Source: Heliocidaris tuberculata (Eukaryota > Echinodermata > Echinoidea > Camarodonta > Echinometridae). From it: 64,000 nt of DNA. Position 1 is the stretch's first letter. Every line of letters starts with the position of its first letter. The notes beneath the pieces are model-generated. The model had not been told where the DNA came from. It saw only the letters and a program-made list of their open reading frames with translations, and did no database searches. A program made the translations under genes and the position numbers. Positions 12,131 through 24,790 of this stretch are shown piece after piece. The stretch is from assembly GCA_025618425.1 (NCBI GenBank), contig CM046832.1:59522087-59586086 (forward strand), read 5' to 3'.

Positions 12131-13934
12131 AAATGGAGATGTAATAACACTTGTATGTAGATTTAGTTGACGAGAGTAATTATTTGAAGCACTTTGCAAA
12201 AAAAAAAAAAAAACCTGCTCCGGTGTATAGAAGCATTATTATTATTATTATCTACACCTTTTACAGACAGGCATGGCAAAGAGAAATTGCTTAGGCACTC
12301 TCAAATCATCACTGATTCTCATTTCAATCCTCTGTTAAAAATTTTGAAATGCAAGGATTGATATCTTGCCGATCGAACTTCAGTTGATTAACATGTCGGT
12401 GATGCTTCTACTGAATATTGTGTGCGTGGTATCCACTTGAATATGCAGTGGAATATCTTGGGTTTAGGTATGGGGAAGGGAGCAAGCTGGCAAGGTGTTG
12501 GTAACCCCTCCCATTCATGCAAGGGGAATTCGTTCTCCACACATTCTTTGTATCCCCCTTCTCTCTCTTTTTACATCTATTCCTCCCTCTTTCCTTTTAT
12601 TTGTTTTCACCATAAGATGGATGGTGGTACTTCCGCTCCCTGACTTTACGACACTCTGAATATCACAACGCTTGTAATTCCATTTTGTGGGTTCGTGGAC
12701 GAGTGCAAGACACACTCACACGCACACACATCCACTAGCGAACTTTAAAATACAGCCTATGTGTTGACAAGAAATCGTTAGCATCTGTGAAGTCCGTGAC
12801 CTTCTTCAATTAGAATGAATATAGTTAATATGACAAAATTAACCACAAGCGTTAAGTAAATCATCTGTATTAATACAAATAAGTTTTAAAAATAAACTGT
12901 ACATGCACTAATAAAATTGCGGTTTACAAATATAACTCAAAATGAGCAATTAAGGCAACAATGACAACAACAAAAATAGCCTGCTATCGCTGTCCCCCAT
13001 ATGCACCTTCAACTCTGTTCTTAACCACCAGGGGACCTCGCATCCTCCGTCGACGCCATTGTCCGTCGAACCACGATCATCTTCTCAGACTTCGGCAGGC
13101 ATCTAATGTCCGATGGTATTGAATAATTGAATTACAATGGATTTTCCGTGGCATGCATTGTAATGCCATTCGTGGCACGCTCTTATAGAGCAAACGTTTT
13201 CACACGGCATATAACCGAAGAGCACTAATCAAATGAGAGGGCTCGATTGTTCTGTTATCGGAGGAGTTGAGAGGGCGATGAAGAAATCAAGGAGAAGCTT
13301 GATGTTATGGCCCACGCACCGCCCATTAGAGAAACCACAAGTCGTCTTTTACCTACTCTGATTAGATCATAAAAAGCAACTTAGCCTTTTAATTTTGAGA
13401 AAACAATACCGGGAACTGCATTTATGAGAGAAACGTGTATTTGTCTTGTGACAAGAACTCTACACGTTTGACAAATTAGATATAGTTATCTGTAATCATT
13501 TCAGTAGAAAGATATACATGTTCATAGACCGAAGGAGTAAATTAAAACAATTGTTTGTCATTACTTGTAATTGGTATGGGAAGGTGTAAATGGCTGATAA
13601 TCATTAATCGTTATTAACGGAGCAAAGTACTCGTACAAGCAATTTGAAGGGTAATTCGATTTCACAAATACTAAGGTTGTCTGCGGTTTTAGTCTCATAA
13701 ATTGATAAACTATATTTTTGAACGGATAGGCGCCTAGAAACTTTGGGGAAGATATGGTTGAGAATCAAGTATCATGTTGGATTAGGGAGATGTGCACTGG
13801 TCGGATCAAATTAACTCTATTGCTCAAAAACTGATGCAACTGCTAATGTTCGTTGATTGGTGTTGAATTTACTAATAGAGCAAGTAATTTTGCAATCAAA
13901 CAGCCTATGGCTTTAAGTCATATCAAATGCACTA
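11160..13934. other. No gene recognised; short microsatellites
   Basis: Holds (TA)n at 11309-11333 and poly-A runs at 12090-12123 and 12199-12213. A somewhat GC-richer stretch at 12985-13330 has no open frame or known motif that I can name, and could be conserved non-coding DNA. Confidence 0.3.
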
Positions 13935-14440
13935 TTAAAGGGAAAGTTCACCCCGAAGATTACTTGAGTTTAAAAAATGCAGAAAAAATAAAGAAAAATA
14001 TTGGCGAAAGTTTGGACAAAATCCGTTAAAGAATAACGGAGTTATGGACTTTTGAAGTTTTGATTTTGTGACGTCACATGCGAGCAGCTCCTCCATTATG
14101 TAATGTGATAAATATTCCATAAAATACAGTTTTCTCAGAAAATTTAGAATATTTTCGTCTGTGCATTTGGTATATTGTCAGAAATGTTATTCAATACTAG
14201 ATTCTGAAAAGAAACAATATTAATTTATCGTGGAACGTAAAAAAAAATGCGAATATATGGAATATTTATTACATGACCAATGGGCAGCTGCTCGCATGTG
14301 ACGTCACGAATCCAAAACTTTAAATACTCATAACTCTTTTATTATTAGACCGATTTTCATCAAACCTTCGCCAATATTTTTCTTTATTTTTTCTGCATTT
14401 TTTAAACTCAAGTAATCTTCAGGGTGAACTTCCCCTTTAA
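13935..14440. mobile_element. Long-inverted-repeat MITE with CRE palindrome (AAAGGGGAAGTTCACCC family)
   Basis: It begins TTAAAGGGAAAGTTCACCCC and ends GGGTGAACTTCCCCTTTAA. The arms are about 180 bp each and match closely, for example TTACTTGAGTTTAAAAAATG near the left end and its complement near 14385-14415. Each arm ends with TGACGTCAC beside GCGAGCAGCT, giving a mirrored CRE palindrome at 14070 and 14301. TTAA occurs at both ends. The interior is non-coding. Confidence 0.75.
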
Positions 14441-16218
14441 GAAGAATTGAATTGTTTAGGACCTACGATCTCCGTGTTCTAAGTCCACTGGTCTTAACTT
14501 AATATTGTTACTTGACCTGAACGTCTTGATACAAATCATACTAGAGAAAGGCATATTCATTGTTATATCTCACATACCAAGTATCTCAACACAGTTGGTC
14601 AAAATGAGGTCATATGACGAAATATATTTTGTTCATACTTTAATAGATCCTAAGTGCGAAGTGCGATTTCCAAGGTAAAAAACAGGCAGTTGTTTTGCTA
14701 CTTTTGTATCCATGTAGCCGGGCTGGGGAGGTCCCTATTCGTATTGCACTTGCCCTGTTCAGTCAATCCGTTTGCCTCATTATTAACTACTGAGCTAACA
14801 TCACATTGGGATATATACTAGATGAGGACAGAGAAGGTATGATGCTATACAAACATGAAGAGTCTAAAATGGGATTAATAAAATCACTGTATAAATTCCC
14901 TCCGAAAGGTTATACAAAGATGAATAATTATTAAAGTCATATGATTATCATAATATTGGTATGCATATTCATGATCGTAAATATCAAAAGCCTTGAAACA
15001 ATGAGGCGTCAAAAGAAAATTTCTGTTGAAATCAAAAAAAATATTTGATATTATTTCAGAACAAATTAAAACTAATTCTGTCTGGTTAACTGATTATCAT
15101 ACTTTAATTTTAGTTTTGATATTTTTCAAGGAAGGGTTCTTTCAGAATTTTTCTTGATGGCAAAAAATAACAAAGTGGACACAAGAAACTTTGAGAATTT
15201 ATTTGATAAACCTTTGTCTTCTTCAGCGCTGCTAGCCGATATCTTTTAAGATGGACGATTTGTAATCTCTCGATGAAATGCCATAGAATAGTCGTTATAG
15301 AGTATGATATATCTTGTAATTTATATCGAGCTTTACTATTATATATATATACAACAAGTGTAGTTTTTGATACCTTTACAATGCCCTGTACAAGATTATA
15401 GAAACATTTACTATAATGGACTAATCCTCCGGGTTTCACAATGAAATACTACCGGCTGTTTATCTTTTAAATTTAATTATTTAACTCATATTCAAAAGCG
15501 GTAACTATGCTGCGTCAAAGAGGGATGGCTTTACTAATTTATCAATCCATCACAGGAAAAATTGTTATAGAGCAGCGAGATTTTTTTGAGGTCACAATAA
15601 CCGATGTGACGACAGGCAGAATAGATGTTGAGATCAATAGCATATTACCCTTGCTTGGTTGGGAATTGTGAAAACAAGAGTTTTATCCGAAAAGCGTACG
15701 AGTTGCTAAAGCAAATCAATAAAGCTTGCACTTTAAGTGACCTTGATTCTATTTGTTAGATCATATTAGATTCATAAGGATAATGAATTGAGGTAAAAAT
15801 GGAACAAAGGTCGCAATGGGCAGTCGCCGCCAAATATGAGCATTTGATTGGTGGGCTGTTGATGTAGAGAGTAATAGGGACAAATGTATATAGTTTCACT
15901 ACATATTAGGAGGGATTATCAGTCTGTGTTACGAATATGAGATAAAAGGTTGAGCCTTGTATTCATAGTATTGATACAGTTGTTCAGGTGTATAGTAATA
16001 CAGAAATAGTGTCATATAAAAGAATTAAACTTCAAGGTCGCGTCCTAAGCTTGTATAAGCGTAATGGCATAAAATGGAGCGCATAGAGTGCATTAAAAAA
16101 ATACTTAGAGAGACATTCATTTTTTACTTCCAATTTGTTAATCTTTAAATTTCATTCATTTTTGTCAATGAAAAACGCATCAATCTACTATTTGGACATT
16201 TAATGTATAATTTTTTCC
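14441..16218. other. No gene recognised
   Basis: AT-rich intergenic sequence. Frames here (for example 15110-15439, minus) lack splice context, known motifs or protein-like composition. Confidence 0.35.
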
Positions 16219-16225
16219 TTGCTAA

Positions 16226-16440
16226 TTAAAATAATAATAATGATAATAATAATAATAATAATAATAGTAATAATAATAATGATAACAATAATAATGATGA
16301 TAATAATAATAATAATAATAATAATGATAACAGTAATAATGATAATAATAATAGTAATAATAATAATGATAACAATAATAATAATAATAATAATAAAAAT
16401 AGTAATAATAATAATGATAACAATAATAATAATAATAAAT
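16226..16440. repeat. (AAT)n microsatellite with ATG/AGT/AAC interruptions
   Basis: About 215 bp of trinucleotide units. The poly-Ile and poly-Leu frames across it are repeat artefacts. Confidence 0.9.
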
Positions 16441-16744
16441 AAATAACTTAGCAGCTAGAAAAAGACTTCTGGAACCGAATTATTGAGACTCCTTATTGCC
16501 CAAAGTTTTAGACGTAATAAGCAACAAAGGATCAATGTATCAATTACTAGTATTACATCTCTACGTTTCAGTGTCACTTATTGATGCCTGGTGAATAAAC
16601 ACTAATATTTTCTTGTATACCTACAACAGAAAAAAAAAAAAACCATGGGAAAATACAAGTCCCAACTCAAATTTGAGACAATATTATAACGTGATCCTTT
16701 TAATCAAACACCACAGGCCATTTCTTTTCAAAGTGAAATGCGTA

Positions 16745-17375
16745 AAAGCCGAGGCTAAGTCACGTGACCCCAACTATTAAATGTAAACATTAGACTGATA
16801 TAAGAATAGGCTTCACAGGTTATGTTACATGGAGGAATACATATATAATTGGTTTCGTATGATGATATTCGTCACATAATAGACGGATAACAAAAGCCTG
16901 AACAACCGTGAAGTAAAATATTGACAAATTCTTTATTCACTGGTTACAACAAAATAATGGCTCCTAGTCTTTCTCAAATAGTTTTATCAAAGAGAACATT
17001 TTATTGTTGGATTAAACGGTCTTACTAAAGCTACAATTTCTAGTAATAATATATGTCGCGTTGTCTACTGATTTTGGACAAAAATACTTAAAGACGGGAC
17101 GGAATCTATCTCCTTTACATCTTTTATCTCAGAAATATATATCGATTTTCAGTTATATCAGTCATATGTCAATGGAACACAACAAGTCATTGATTTTCAG
17201 AGACATAGATACGACTCCCGAGGCCGGGTTACGTGCCCCTTCGTACTGTCAAATGTAAACATTCATGTCATGAAAAAATACGCTTCCCGGTTTATGTTAC
17301 GTGGAGAGATACATTGTTGTTTTCGTATTAAGATAACTGTCACATAAGTATACGGATAACAAGAAAACCTTTTAA
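16745..17375. repeat. Diverged direct repeat, period about 470 bp
   Basis: The segment at 16745-16905 (GAGGC, ACGTG, AATGTAAACATT, GGTTATGTTACATGGAG, GTCACATAA, CGGATAACAA) is matched in order by 17215-17375 with scattered substitutions and small indels. The intervening sequence is not obviously duplicated. Confidence 0.55.
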
Positions 17376-17720
17376 CCATTATGGAGTGTACGATTAAACT
17401 TCGGAATGTCATTTGATGCTTTGATAGCAGTGTGTAAAGCTTCTAGATTCATTGCTAAAATGTGCATGTTTTCAACTAAAACGAATTTATTTTAGCATTC
17501 ATTTTTTTTTTCATGAAGAAAAGCAAATGAAAGACAGATCAGTGTAAACATTGTGTAGGGATGCATTACCACTGAAAGGAATTTATTTGTTATTTAGCAA
17601 AAAACAAAAGTCAGTGTTCAGGTTATCAGACACCTTGATGGATACAGAATGTATTATTTGCCTCATAGCTGGCCGATTCTCTTACTTATTCTTATCTCAT
17701 TTTGATTTGCAAACTTTCCT

Positions 17721-18133
17721 TTAACCCTTTTGAGACAATTGACCACATTTTGTGGTTTGGCTCAATAACTTTTGATTCAGAACTCTAAAAAATATATAAG
17801 CTGCATGAGTATAAAGAGCAAAAATTTCTGCACACACTGTCCATTTTTGTTGCATGACCATGTTGCGTTTGATAACAGGAATTTTAAAAACGAGAATAAG
17901 CTTTGAAACCCTTAAATCGGCAACACATTGAGAAGTTCAAAATCATTGTGTTTCATCAAAATTGGCAATTTTTCAACTTTTCGACGAAATTCTTAGCCAT
18001 GTATATTGTTCTCAAAGACATTACACCTTATTAGAACCATGTAGCACTAAAAGAAAAATATTATTGTTGCCAATTTGAAGAATGAAATGTGATCAATTTA
18101 GCCCTTGAATAATTCCTGTCCTGAAAGGGTTGA
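17721..18133. mobile_element. piggyBac-like MITE, copy B
   Basis: Same family as 5794-6205 and in the same orientation. TTAA then CCCTTTTGAGACAATT on the left, and CCTGTCCTGAAAGGG then TTGA on the right, so one TTAA copy carries a point change. Internal landmarks match copy A, for example CCACATTTTGTGGTTTGGCT and AATATTATTGTTGCCAATTT. Non-coding. Confidence 0.7.
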
Positions 18134-18552
18134 AGAAAGATGTATAGGCATGACGGCCTGTGAAAAAAGAAAGAGACAAAATTCATACAATAAGAATGTG
18201 AATGCACTTTGGTCAGATAAGACTTCGTGCCTCGTCGTTCGATCACCGAATGGATCGCATTTCGTTTTCCCGTCTGCCGCCATGACCCTTGAACAATCAT
18301 ACTCTATATAGACATAAACATTATCGCGAAAAGTCAACTAGAGTGGGGTACATGATGAATTTGGAGGGTACCTTCCACTTTCTCCGTCTATGAACCGTGA
18401 TATAGCATGTTTACCTCTGATCATTTAAAGCAAATGAAATGTGTTTTCTGCTGTGGTTGATTGTGCTTGAATGTATTTCAAACTTTTTATTCCAATTTTA
18501 AACAAGATTTATTCTAAGATTTCACCATCTTCGATCTTTACAAAAATCTTCT

Positions 18553-18794
18553 TACACTGCAAAAACCAAGGTGTTAATTTAACACCATCTCGATATCAAT
18601 ATAGGGTTACACCAGATTTTAAAACAACATCAGTTTGATATTGGTCTTTACCAGTTAAGTGTTAAAACAACACCAGTTAGTGTTAAAACAACGCCAGTTT
18701 GATTCGAAATTGGTGTTGTTTTAACATTTATCTGGTGTAGCCCAATACAGATACCGAGATGATGTTGAATTGACACCCTGGTTTTTGCAGTGTA
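18553..18794. mobile_element. TA-flanked MITE, CACTGCAAAAACC ends
   Basis: TA-CACTGCAAAAACCAAGGTG on the left is inverted at the right as CACCCTGGTTTTTGCAGTG-TA. Within are tandem and inverted copies of a GTGTTAAAACAACACCAG word, so the interior is itself built from short palindromic units. Non-coding, with the TA target fitting a Tc1/mariner-like origin. Confidence 0.75.
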
Positions 18795-19419
18795 TAGTGT
18801 GACATTATAGTGAGTGCATTCAATCTTAGGTAGATGTGAACTAACTTTCCAATGTATTAAAAAGATAATCCCCTTGTTACCCTGCTGCTTTCTTGGTTTT
18901 TTTTTAATAGTTTATTTTGGATGAAATAAATGCTACGTTTACCATAAATAGATTTAAAATGACAAAGCTATTAGACAGCAGTGATATTTTGGATTCATTA
19001 GATCTACAACTTCTGGTAGGCATAAACCTTGGCGTAGTACTCGAATTACCGCAATTTCTTTCACTATTATTAAACTACCTATATAAAACTTTGATGCCAA
19101 ATAAAAATCGACAAAAAGAAAGCAACCACGATTTACCACCCCACATTTTTTCTTATTGTGTGTGGGAGAAATGTTTTGGTTCATCACTTAATTGGACAGT
19201 CACAATGTCGGAAGAAACCACAGTCGTTAAAAAACAACTGTGTCTAATTTTGTGATGACAAGACGAGTAATGTTGGAAAGATGAAAACCGCAAGGCTGTG
19301 CAGTCTGCTGTAAGGACAATAACAGGCAGCCTAGGAAACATACAAGCCTTAGTTGATACGAGTTTAAAAGGCTTAGTGGGCACAGGTGTGAGTGGGAGAC
19401 AAACATACCAGGCCAGGCG

Positions 19420-19830
19420 TGATCTTATTGGCTACAATAACACGAGAATACGTGTTGCGGCTACGTCACGCAAACAATCGACCAATGGAAATAAAGCAGG
19501 AGATGGAATATCATCACGATTTATTGACGTGCGGCGAGAGTCTGAGGAGTAGCACGCATCGCAACGTGCTGCTTCATAAGACAACATGGCATTGATGTGT
19601 TGAGCTACAGGGACATGCACGGAGTGGGAGAGGAAAAAAAAAAGAAGACCTTCCTCACTCTGTAAATTTCATGTGCGTCGACTGGAGGCGAACGCCGCTG
19701 CAGCTATCGACAAAGGAATTATCGATGAGAGAGATCGAGATGTGGCTTGGCGTTCAAGGAGAGACGACTGGTCATAAGTAGACTGTGAAGCCAGCGTTGC
19801 CTAGTAGTATTTACTTTTGGCGGGAATCGA
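19420..19830. promoter_or_regulatory. Candidate promoter-like or CpG-containing segment
   Basis: This stretch is noticeably richer in GC and CpG than its surroundings. It holds an inverted CCAAT box (ATTGG, 19427), a CRE-like TACGTCA (19462), a forward CCAAT (19482), TTGACGTGCGG (19524) and an E2F-type TTTTGGCGGGAA (19815-19826). Factor binding is inference from consensus matches. No downstream coding exon was recognised on either strand, so it may be a 5' exon region of a gene outside the window or chance clustering. Confidence 0.3.
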
Positions 19831-20168
19831 AGTGGTTCTATTACCACCTGCTTTCCAGACGAGTGTTTAGCGTTTGTTCCGATACATTAGCGCAGTTTCT
19901 TGAAACATAGACTACCTACAGCTCTTCAGTTTTTAGAGTAGATAGTCTGTAGAATAGAATAGAACACAAGTGCTATTTACAGCACAGTCAATAGTTTGTA
20001 CTGACCTATTGTTTCTACATCAATCGATCCAAGCTCTTCAGATTTTACCAGTTTATATGACTCTCACCATTTATTGAATTGACGGATTCAGTCGATTAGC
20101 TACCCTTTTCTACTCACGCTAAAACACCTTTCATTGCAAAAATGACGTAAGTATACCATCAGTGTTCT

Positions 20169-20399
20169 TAAAACGCGGCTCACACGAGGCGTCATTTGCT
20201 GACGTTGGGGCCGCGTCAGTAACTTGTACGGTCTTTTGCGCATCATGAAAAAGTGATATCGTTTAGAAAGTGATTGCAAAATGCACATTGCAAACAATAC
20301 TTTTTGATAAATGGCGTATGAGTTAAAATGACTTCACAGGCTCGATTAGCGCAGATACTGACGCATCCGAAATGACGCCTCATGTGAGCCTGGCTTTAC
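20169..20399. mobile_element. Foldback MITE, GGCTCACACGAGGCGTCATTT arms
   Basis: The left arm has GCGGCTCACACGAGGCGTCA at 20174-20193. The right arm has its near-complement TGACGCCTCATGTGAGCC (20373-20390). Outer sequence CTTAAAACG and GGCTTTA extends the match, and inner CTGACG / CGTCAG pairs continue it. Non-coding. Confidence 0.65.
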
Positions 20400-21746
20400 T
20401 TTTTTGTTGAATGCATGATTCGAATAATGTGGGGTCTTTTTTAAACGGTATAACCGTTGAATTTACATGTATATAGGCGCCATGTTCATAATGTGCCGAT
20501 TTTTTTTTTGTATACGAATGTCATGTGAGATTATAAAATTACCTTATTATGCCGATTACATTTTGTTGTGAGAAGGACGATGTATCGTTAAGTTATGCTT
20601 ACTGTATTTAATTTTTTTGATTTCTCGATCTTTGTTCTGTTATCCTTGCAATGCGAATCATATTTAGGTATGTATAGGGTAAGACTAAGCTAAACAAAAC
20701 AAAATGGAATTGGGTTCGCACTGAAGTCTCTTAAAAGTGCTCATTTTGATTTAGGTCTAATCATTATTACAAGGACTATCAAGAAATCAGCCTAAGAGTA
20801 TTTTCAATAGCCGTTTGAATCACCTAATGAAATGTGCGAACCTCACAATTATAGTATATGTATGACAGGCAATACGACAGAGTATGAAAACTGCCCTTGA
20901 GTTGATTTGTCATGTTGAATATATTTTGTATGTATTTTTTGTTACATCAAAATAGCGTCAAAATGAAGGGTCCTCCTGCATGAAGTGCGAAATCGCGAGG
21001 TTTACTTTTATTTTTTTTTACATTATGGTGGCAGATCGGATGATGATTTCCCCCATGTTCGTATTAAAAAGAGTCATTATTAGGCCTATCATATTAGTGT
21101 TGTTTTATTTTATACATTAGAGAAAATAAATCGGTTGTTGCGATAAATTCACATAAGCACAATAATCTATGTTTTCTTATTATTCATTAATCACTATATC
21201 ATTCCGTGATATTCCGTTATCTACATTAAAAGTGATATTCTTGATAAGCTTGAAATATGGTAAGCACGGACACTGACCACGTAATTATTATGTACGTATC
21301 ATAATAGGATTACCCAACGTGCATTACAAGAAACGATCGCATGGTAATCTACGACCGCTATAAAATCACCTGTTTTCAGAATCCTTCTCAACAGAATTTA
21401 AAACAAGAAGATTTACAAAGTATATGAATTAAAGAATATATTGAGAATCATGTTAATTCCTTGTTACATCTTGTATATTACACGTGCACCCATACCTCTT
21501 CATGAGGTATGTGCGGAGGGGGGGGGGCAGCTTAGGAGGAAAAGTGAATTCATTTCTGCTCATATATACGAGACTTTATAGAATGTGTTTTATTAATAAG
21601 TAAAAATTTAAGAAGTAATTAATATCATCTTGTTAATACCATATACGGATTCTGAAATACAGCCACACATCGTATCATCATAAAATTGTACGACACATGC
21701 TCCGGCGACATTTTCTCCCCTGTCAGTTTCTTACATACTCTAAAGC
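20400..21746. other. No gene recognised
   Basis: AT-rich, with one poly-G run near 21519. No supported frame, RNA or repeat. Confidence 0.35.
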
Positions 21747-21860
21747 AAGTACTCTAAACATTTAAACAAATACTGGGTAAAAAGGGAACATGCATGTTTG
21801 TTGGTAAAATGTTACCCAATATTGAGTAAATTTGACACATTTTTTTTTTTTTTTAGAATG
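21747..21860. mobile_element. Short TTGGGTAAA-family element
   Basis: Left ACTCTAAACA...ACTGGGTAAAA and right TTACCCAATATTG...TTTAGAATGC are inverted with respect to each other and match the ends of the element at 1021. A poly-T run sits at the right end. Confidence 0.4.
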
Positions 21861-22005
21861 CACTTGTAAAATTCCTGATTTTAACCCTGGATCCAACAAA
21901 CCCTGACCCTAACAGCCTAATCTTAAACTAAAACCCAATCGTATTTAAGACCCTAACCAATCCTTGACGAAATGAAGCCCGGGTCAAAAAAGTCGGAGAA
22001 GAAGG

Positions 22006-22130
22006 CTTGATGGCTCAGTGGTAGAGCAGTGGTATCATAAACGGGAGTTCCATGTTCAAAACCAAGTCAGAACGCTAGTGCTTCTTGGCAATAACCTAGC
22101 CCATTGGATAGTAGATCCTTCTGATTGTGT
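22006..22130 (+). mobile_element. tRNA-like SINE head, degenerate
   Basis: An A box TGGCTCAGTGG (22011-22021) and a B-box-like GTTCAAAACC (22054-22063) are spaced as in a tRNA. The acceptor stem does not pair and the sequence runs on into a non-tRNA body, so this is best read as a tRNA-derived SINE or tRNA pseudogene. Confidence 0.45.
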
Positions 22131-22734
22131 ACCTACAAACATAGTTTCCTTTTTAGTAGTCGGGTAGAATTAATCATAGATCAAAAAGTTCTACATTGAA
22201 AAACAGCCTGACACTATGTCTCTCGCTGCAATCGAATTGAATAAAGTAAACCATTATATTGACAATAACAATGATTTTCCAATTAATGAAAATTGTCAAT
22301 GCTGAACATTGTGAACATCTGATTTGAAACTGATAGGTGCTCAACACATTCCTAAATGAAACGAACTGGAACTGTATTAACACGTTTGCCTAACTTTATT
22401 GACAATAATACATAATACAAAAAATAATTTATATATTATATTCATGGCATATACCAATTAATGAATTGAATTGTGACGTCAGTGTCAGCTCGTGTTGATC
22501 TAAGACTGGGAGTATTTGGTATTCGTATGTTTTAATTACATTTCACAGAAGCGAGGTTGAAGACATTTTGTGAAAACAAAAACAAGCATATATTATCAAA
22601 GAGCCTTTGAATTGCGGAATGTGCGAATGAGATGACATGAGACATCACCACGATTACTCGTTGGGCCTGGAGGGGTGAAGTTATGTCCGGAGTGATTTCT
22701 TGGTAATTGCTCCTCTCGTTTTTATGTCAAGATA

Positions 22735-22963
22735 CCCCCCCCCCCCCCACCACCACCACCACCACAACCACCACCACCGCCCTTCTCTGCATTCAGCCCC
22801 TTTCTATATTTTTCTGTCTGTATAATTCCAACGTCTGTGATTTCGCTCTCCTACCATGCCTACCCAAAACCTACTTCTCGCTTTTTCTTCCTCTCATAGC
22901 TTCTGCATTCCCTTAACTTTTTACTATTCTCCTAAACTTTCTATTTGTGTGTCACTATACCCC

Positions 22964-22999
<36 letters not shown>

Positions 23000-23256
23000 T
23001 TCACCCTGTCTTATCCTCTCATGTCTTTACCACCCCCCCCCTCTCTCTCAATCTCTCTTAAACATCCTTATAACACCCTCTTGTTCATTTATTACCCCAC
23101 ACTAATATTACGTTTTCACCCCTCTCTATGTCTATTTTTTTCTTTTTCATCCCCGCCTTCCGCTCTTTAACTCTCTGTGAAGTATATCCGTCTATTTTCT
23201 GTCAACCGCCGAAGTTTCGAAAAGATCTTCGAGAATATTCTGAACAACCGTCTCTC

Positions 23257-23294
<38 letters not shown>

Positions 23295-23371
23295 CCCTCT
23301 TCCTCTTTATGTTTTCTCTCTCAATCATATCAATCACAGCTCCTCATCGTATGATTTATCTCTCCCATCCC

Positions 23372-23416
<45 letters not shown>

Positions 23417-23420
23417 CCAC
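22735..23420. repeat. Pyrimidine-rich region with (TC)n and (CCA)n microsatellites
   Basis: Poly-C at 22735-22748, (CCA)n to 22778, and (TC)n runs at about 22968-22988, 23262-23292 and 23370-23411. Serine/leucine/proline-rich frames across the tract are compositional. Confidence 0.8.
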
Positions 23421-24271
23421 ACACCCTTCGTGTAATTCTATCGTCGCTGTTATACTTTTAATGGATTTGGTTTGTGTGGTAAAATTAAAATTAATACGTA
23501 TTGACTGATACCACAAGACAGACTTTGGTTTGCAAAGATTTATGCAGCATTAACTTGCGCATTGTTATTTTATCCTTTTCAAAGACTATTGAGAAAATGG
23601 GTGATGAAGGAGATCTTTATACGGAGGAAACCGCACGGCTCTGCCGGAGGAATATTAAGTGTTTTAATGTGAAAGGGCAGAATAACAATTTTAACTATGA
23701 CACATTACTGAAATTACAACGTTGAAGTAATGACTGGCACAAGTACGAATTAAAGCAAATCGAACAGATTATGCAAAATTGTATCCGTCTGTCTGGCATT
23801 TTAGTTCTTACCTGTCAAAGCTGAAACTTTTGGATCCTTCATTACCGGGGAAAAGTTATTTTACGAGATGTGTCAAAGTGGTCCCTGGAGAGACATACAT
23901 TAAAGTAAACTTTTTTACATTTGCTTTACACGCGGAAGCTGACAGGGTCACGTCATTCAGCCCGTAATGGCATTTAGGTGGTATTATTTGTATTCATCAT
24001 CATTCTAGAAGTTCAATTCATGGAAAAGGAGTTTAACTTCTGACCTATGAGCGTCGTAGATGCAAATATCAGACATTTCAGAACAAGAAACGGCAAAACC
24101 GTCTGCTTTAGGTTTTTTTTTTCTTTTTGTTCATGCCATTGTGCAGAGTTATAAGAAAATGGTAAAGGTATCTTCTCATCTTATGTAAAAATGTACTCTT
24201 AATGAATTCTGTCTACGAATTTCTTGAATAGTTGATCATAAAAAATGGGTTGTTTGGGTCAGCAATATACA
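23421..24271. other. No gene recognised
   Basis: Moderate complexity sequence. Short frames at 23501-23725 and 23779-23967 have no recognisable motif or convincing splice sites. Confidence 0.3.

Positions 24272-24273
<2 letters not shown>

Positions 24274-24331
<58 letters not shown>
24274..24331. repeat. (TA)n microsatellite
   Basis: Uninterrupted TA run of about 28 units. Confidence 0.9.
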
Positions 24332-24333
<2 letters not shown>

Positions 24334-24581
24334 CATAAATCGCAAAATACTGACATTCAAATACACTGAAAATGCACACAAAAACACTCCTTGAATTCAA
24401 GGTTCACTGGTTATTTCATGCTGTGTGATTGAATTGCACTGCCTATCAAAGAGTGAGGTAACTAATCACACAAGACAGTGTGAGACAACTTTCAGACTGA
24501 TTCACACTACAGCTTACAACTTGAAAGGGCCTGAAACATCAATGTAAGAGTAGTGATGATGAAAACATCCCAGAACCAACC

Positions 24582-24790
24582 CTTTCTTCTTCTTCTTCTT
24601 CTTCTTCTTCTTCTTCTTCTTCTTCTTCTTCTTCTTCTTCTTCTTCTTCTTCTTCTTCTTCTTCTTCTTCTTCTTCTTCTTCTTCTTCTTCTTCTTCTTC
24701 TTCTTCTTCTTCTTCTTCTTCTTCTTCTTCTTCTTCTTCTTCTTCTTCTTCTTCTTCTTCTTCTTCTTCTTCTTCTTCTTCTTCTTTTTC
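24582..24790. repeat. (CTT)n / (GAA)n microsatellite, about 205 bp
   Basis: Near-perfect CTT triplets on the + strand, followed by poly-T. The poly-Leu and poly-Glu frames are artefacts. Pure GAA/TTC tracts of this length are known to form triplex (H-DNA) structures. Confidence 0.95.

Noticed and set aside
16219..16446. Poly-isoleucine and poly-leucine frames
   Set aside because: They are translations of the (AAT)n microsatellite. The same applies to 63598-63915.
18917..19255. 112-residue frame on the + strand
   Set aside because: No recognisable domain, no splice context, and average composition for AT-rich random sequence.
22006..22090. Functional tRNA gene
   Set aside because: A and B boxes are present, but the acceptor stem does not pair and the anticodon arm is poor. 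Better read as a SINE head.
22707..23508. Overlapping Ser/Leu-rich frames
   Set aside because: They are caused by (TC)n and (CCA)n repeats, with no conserved motif.
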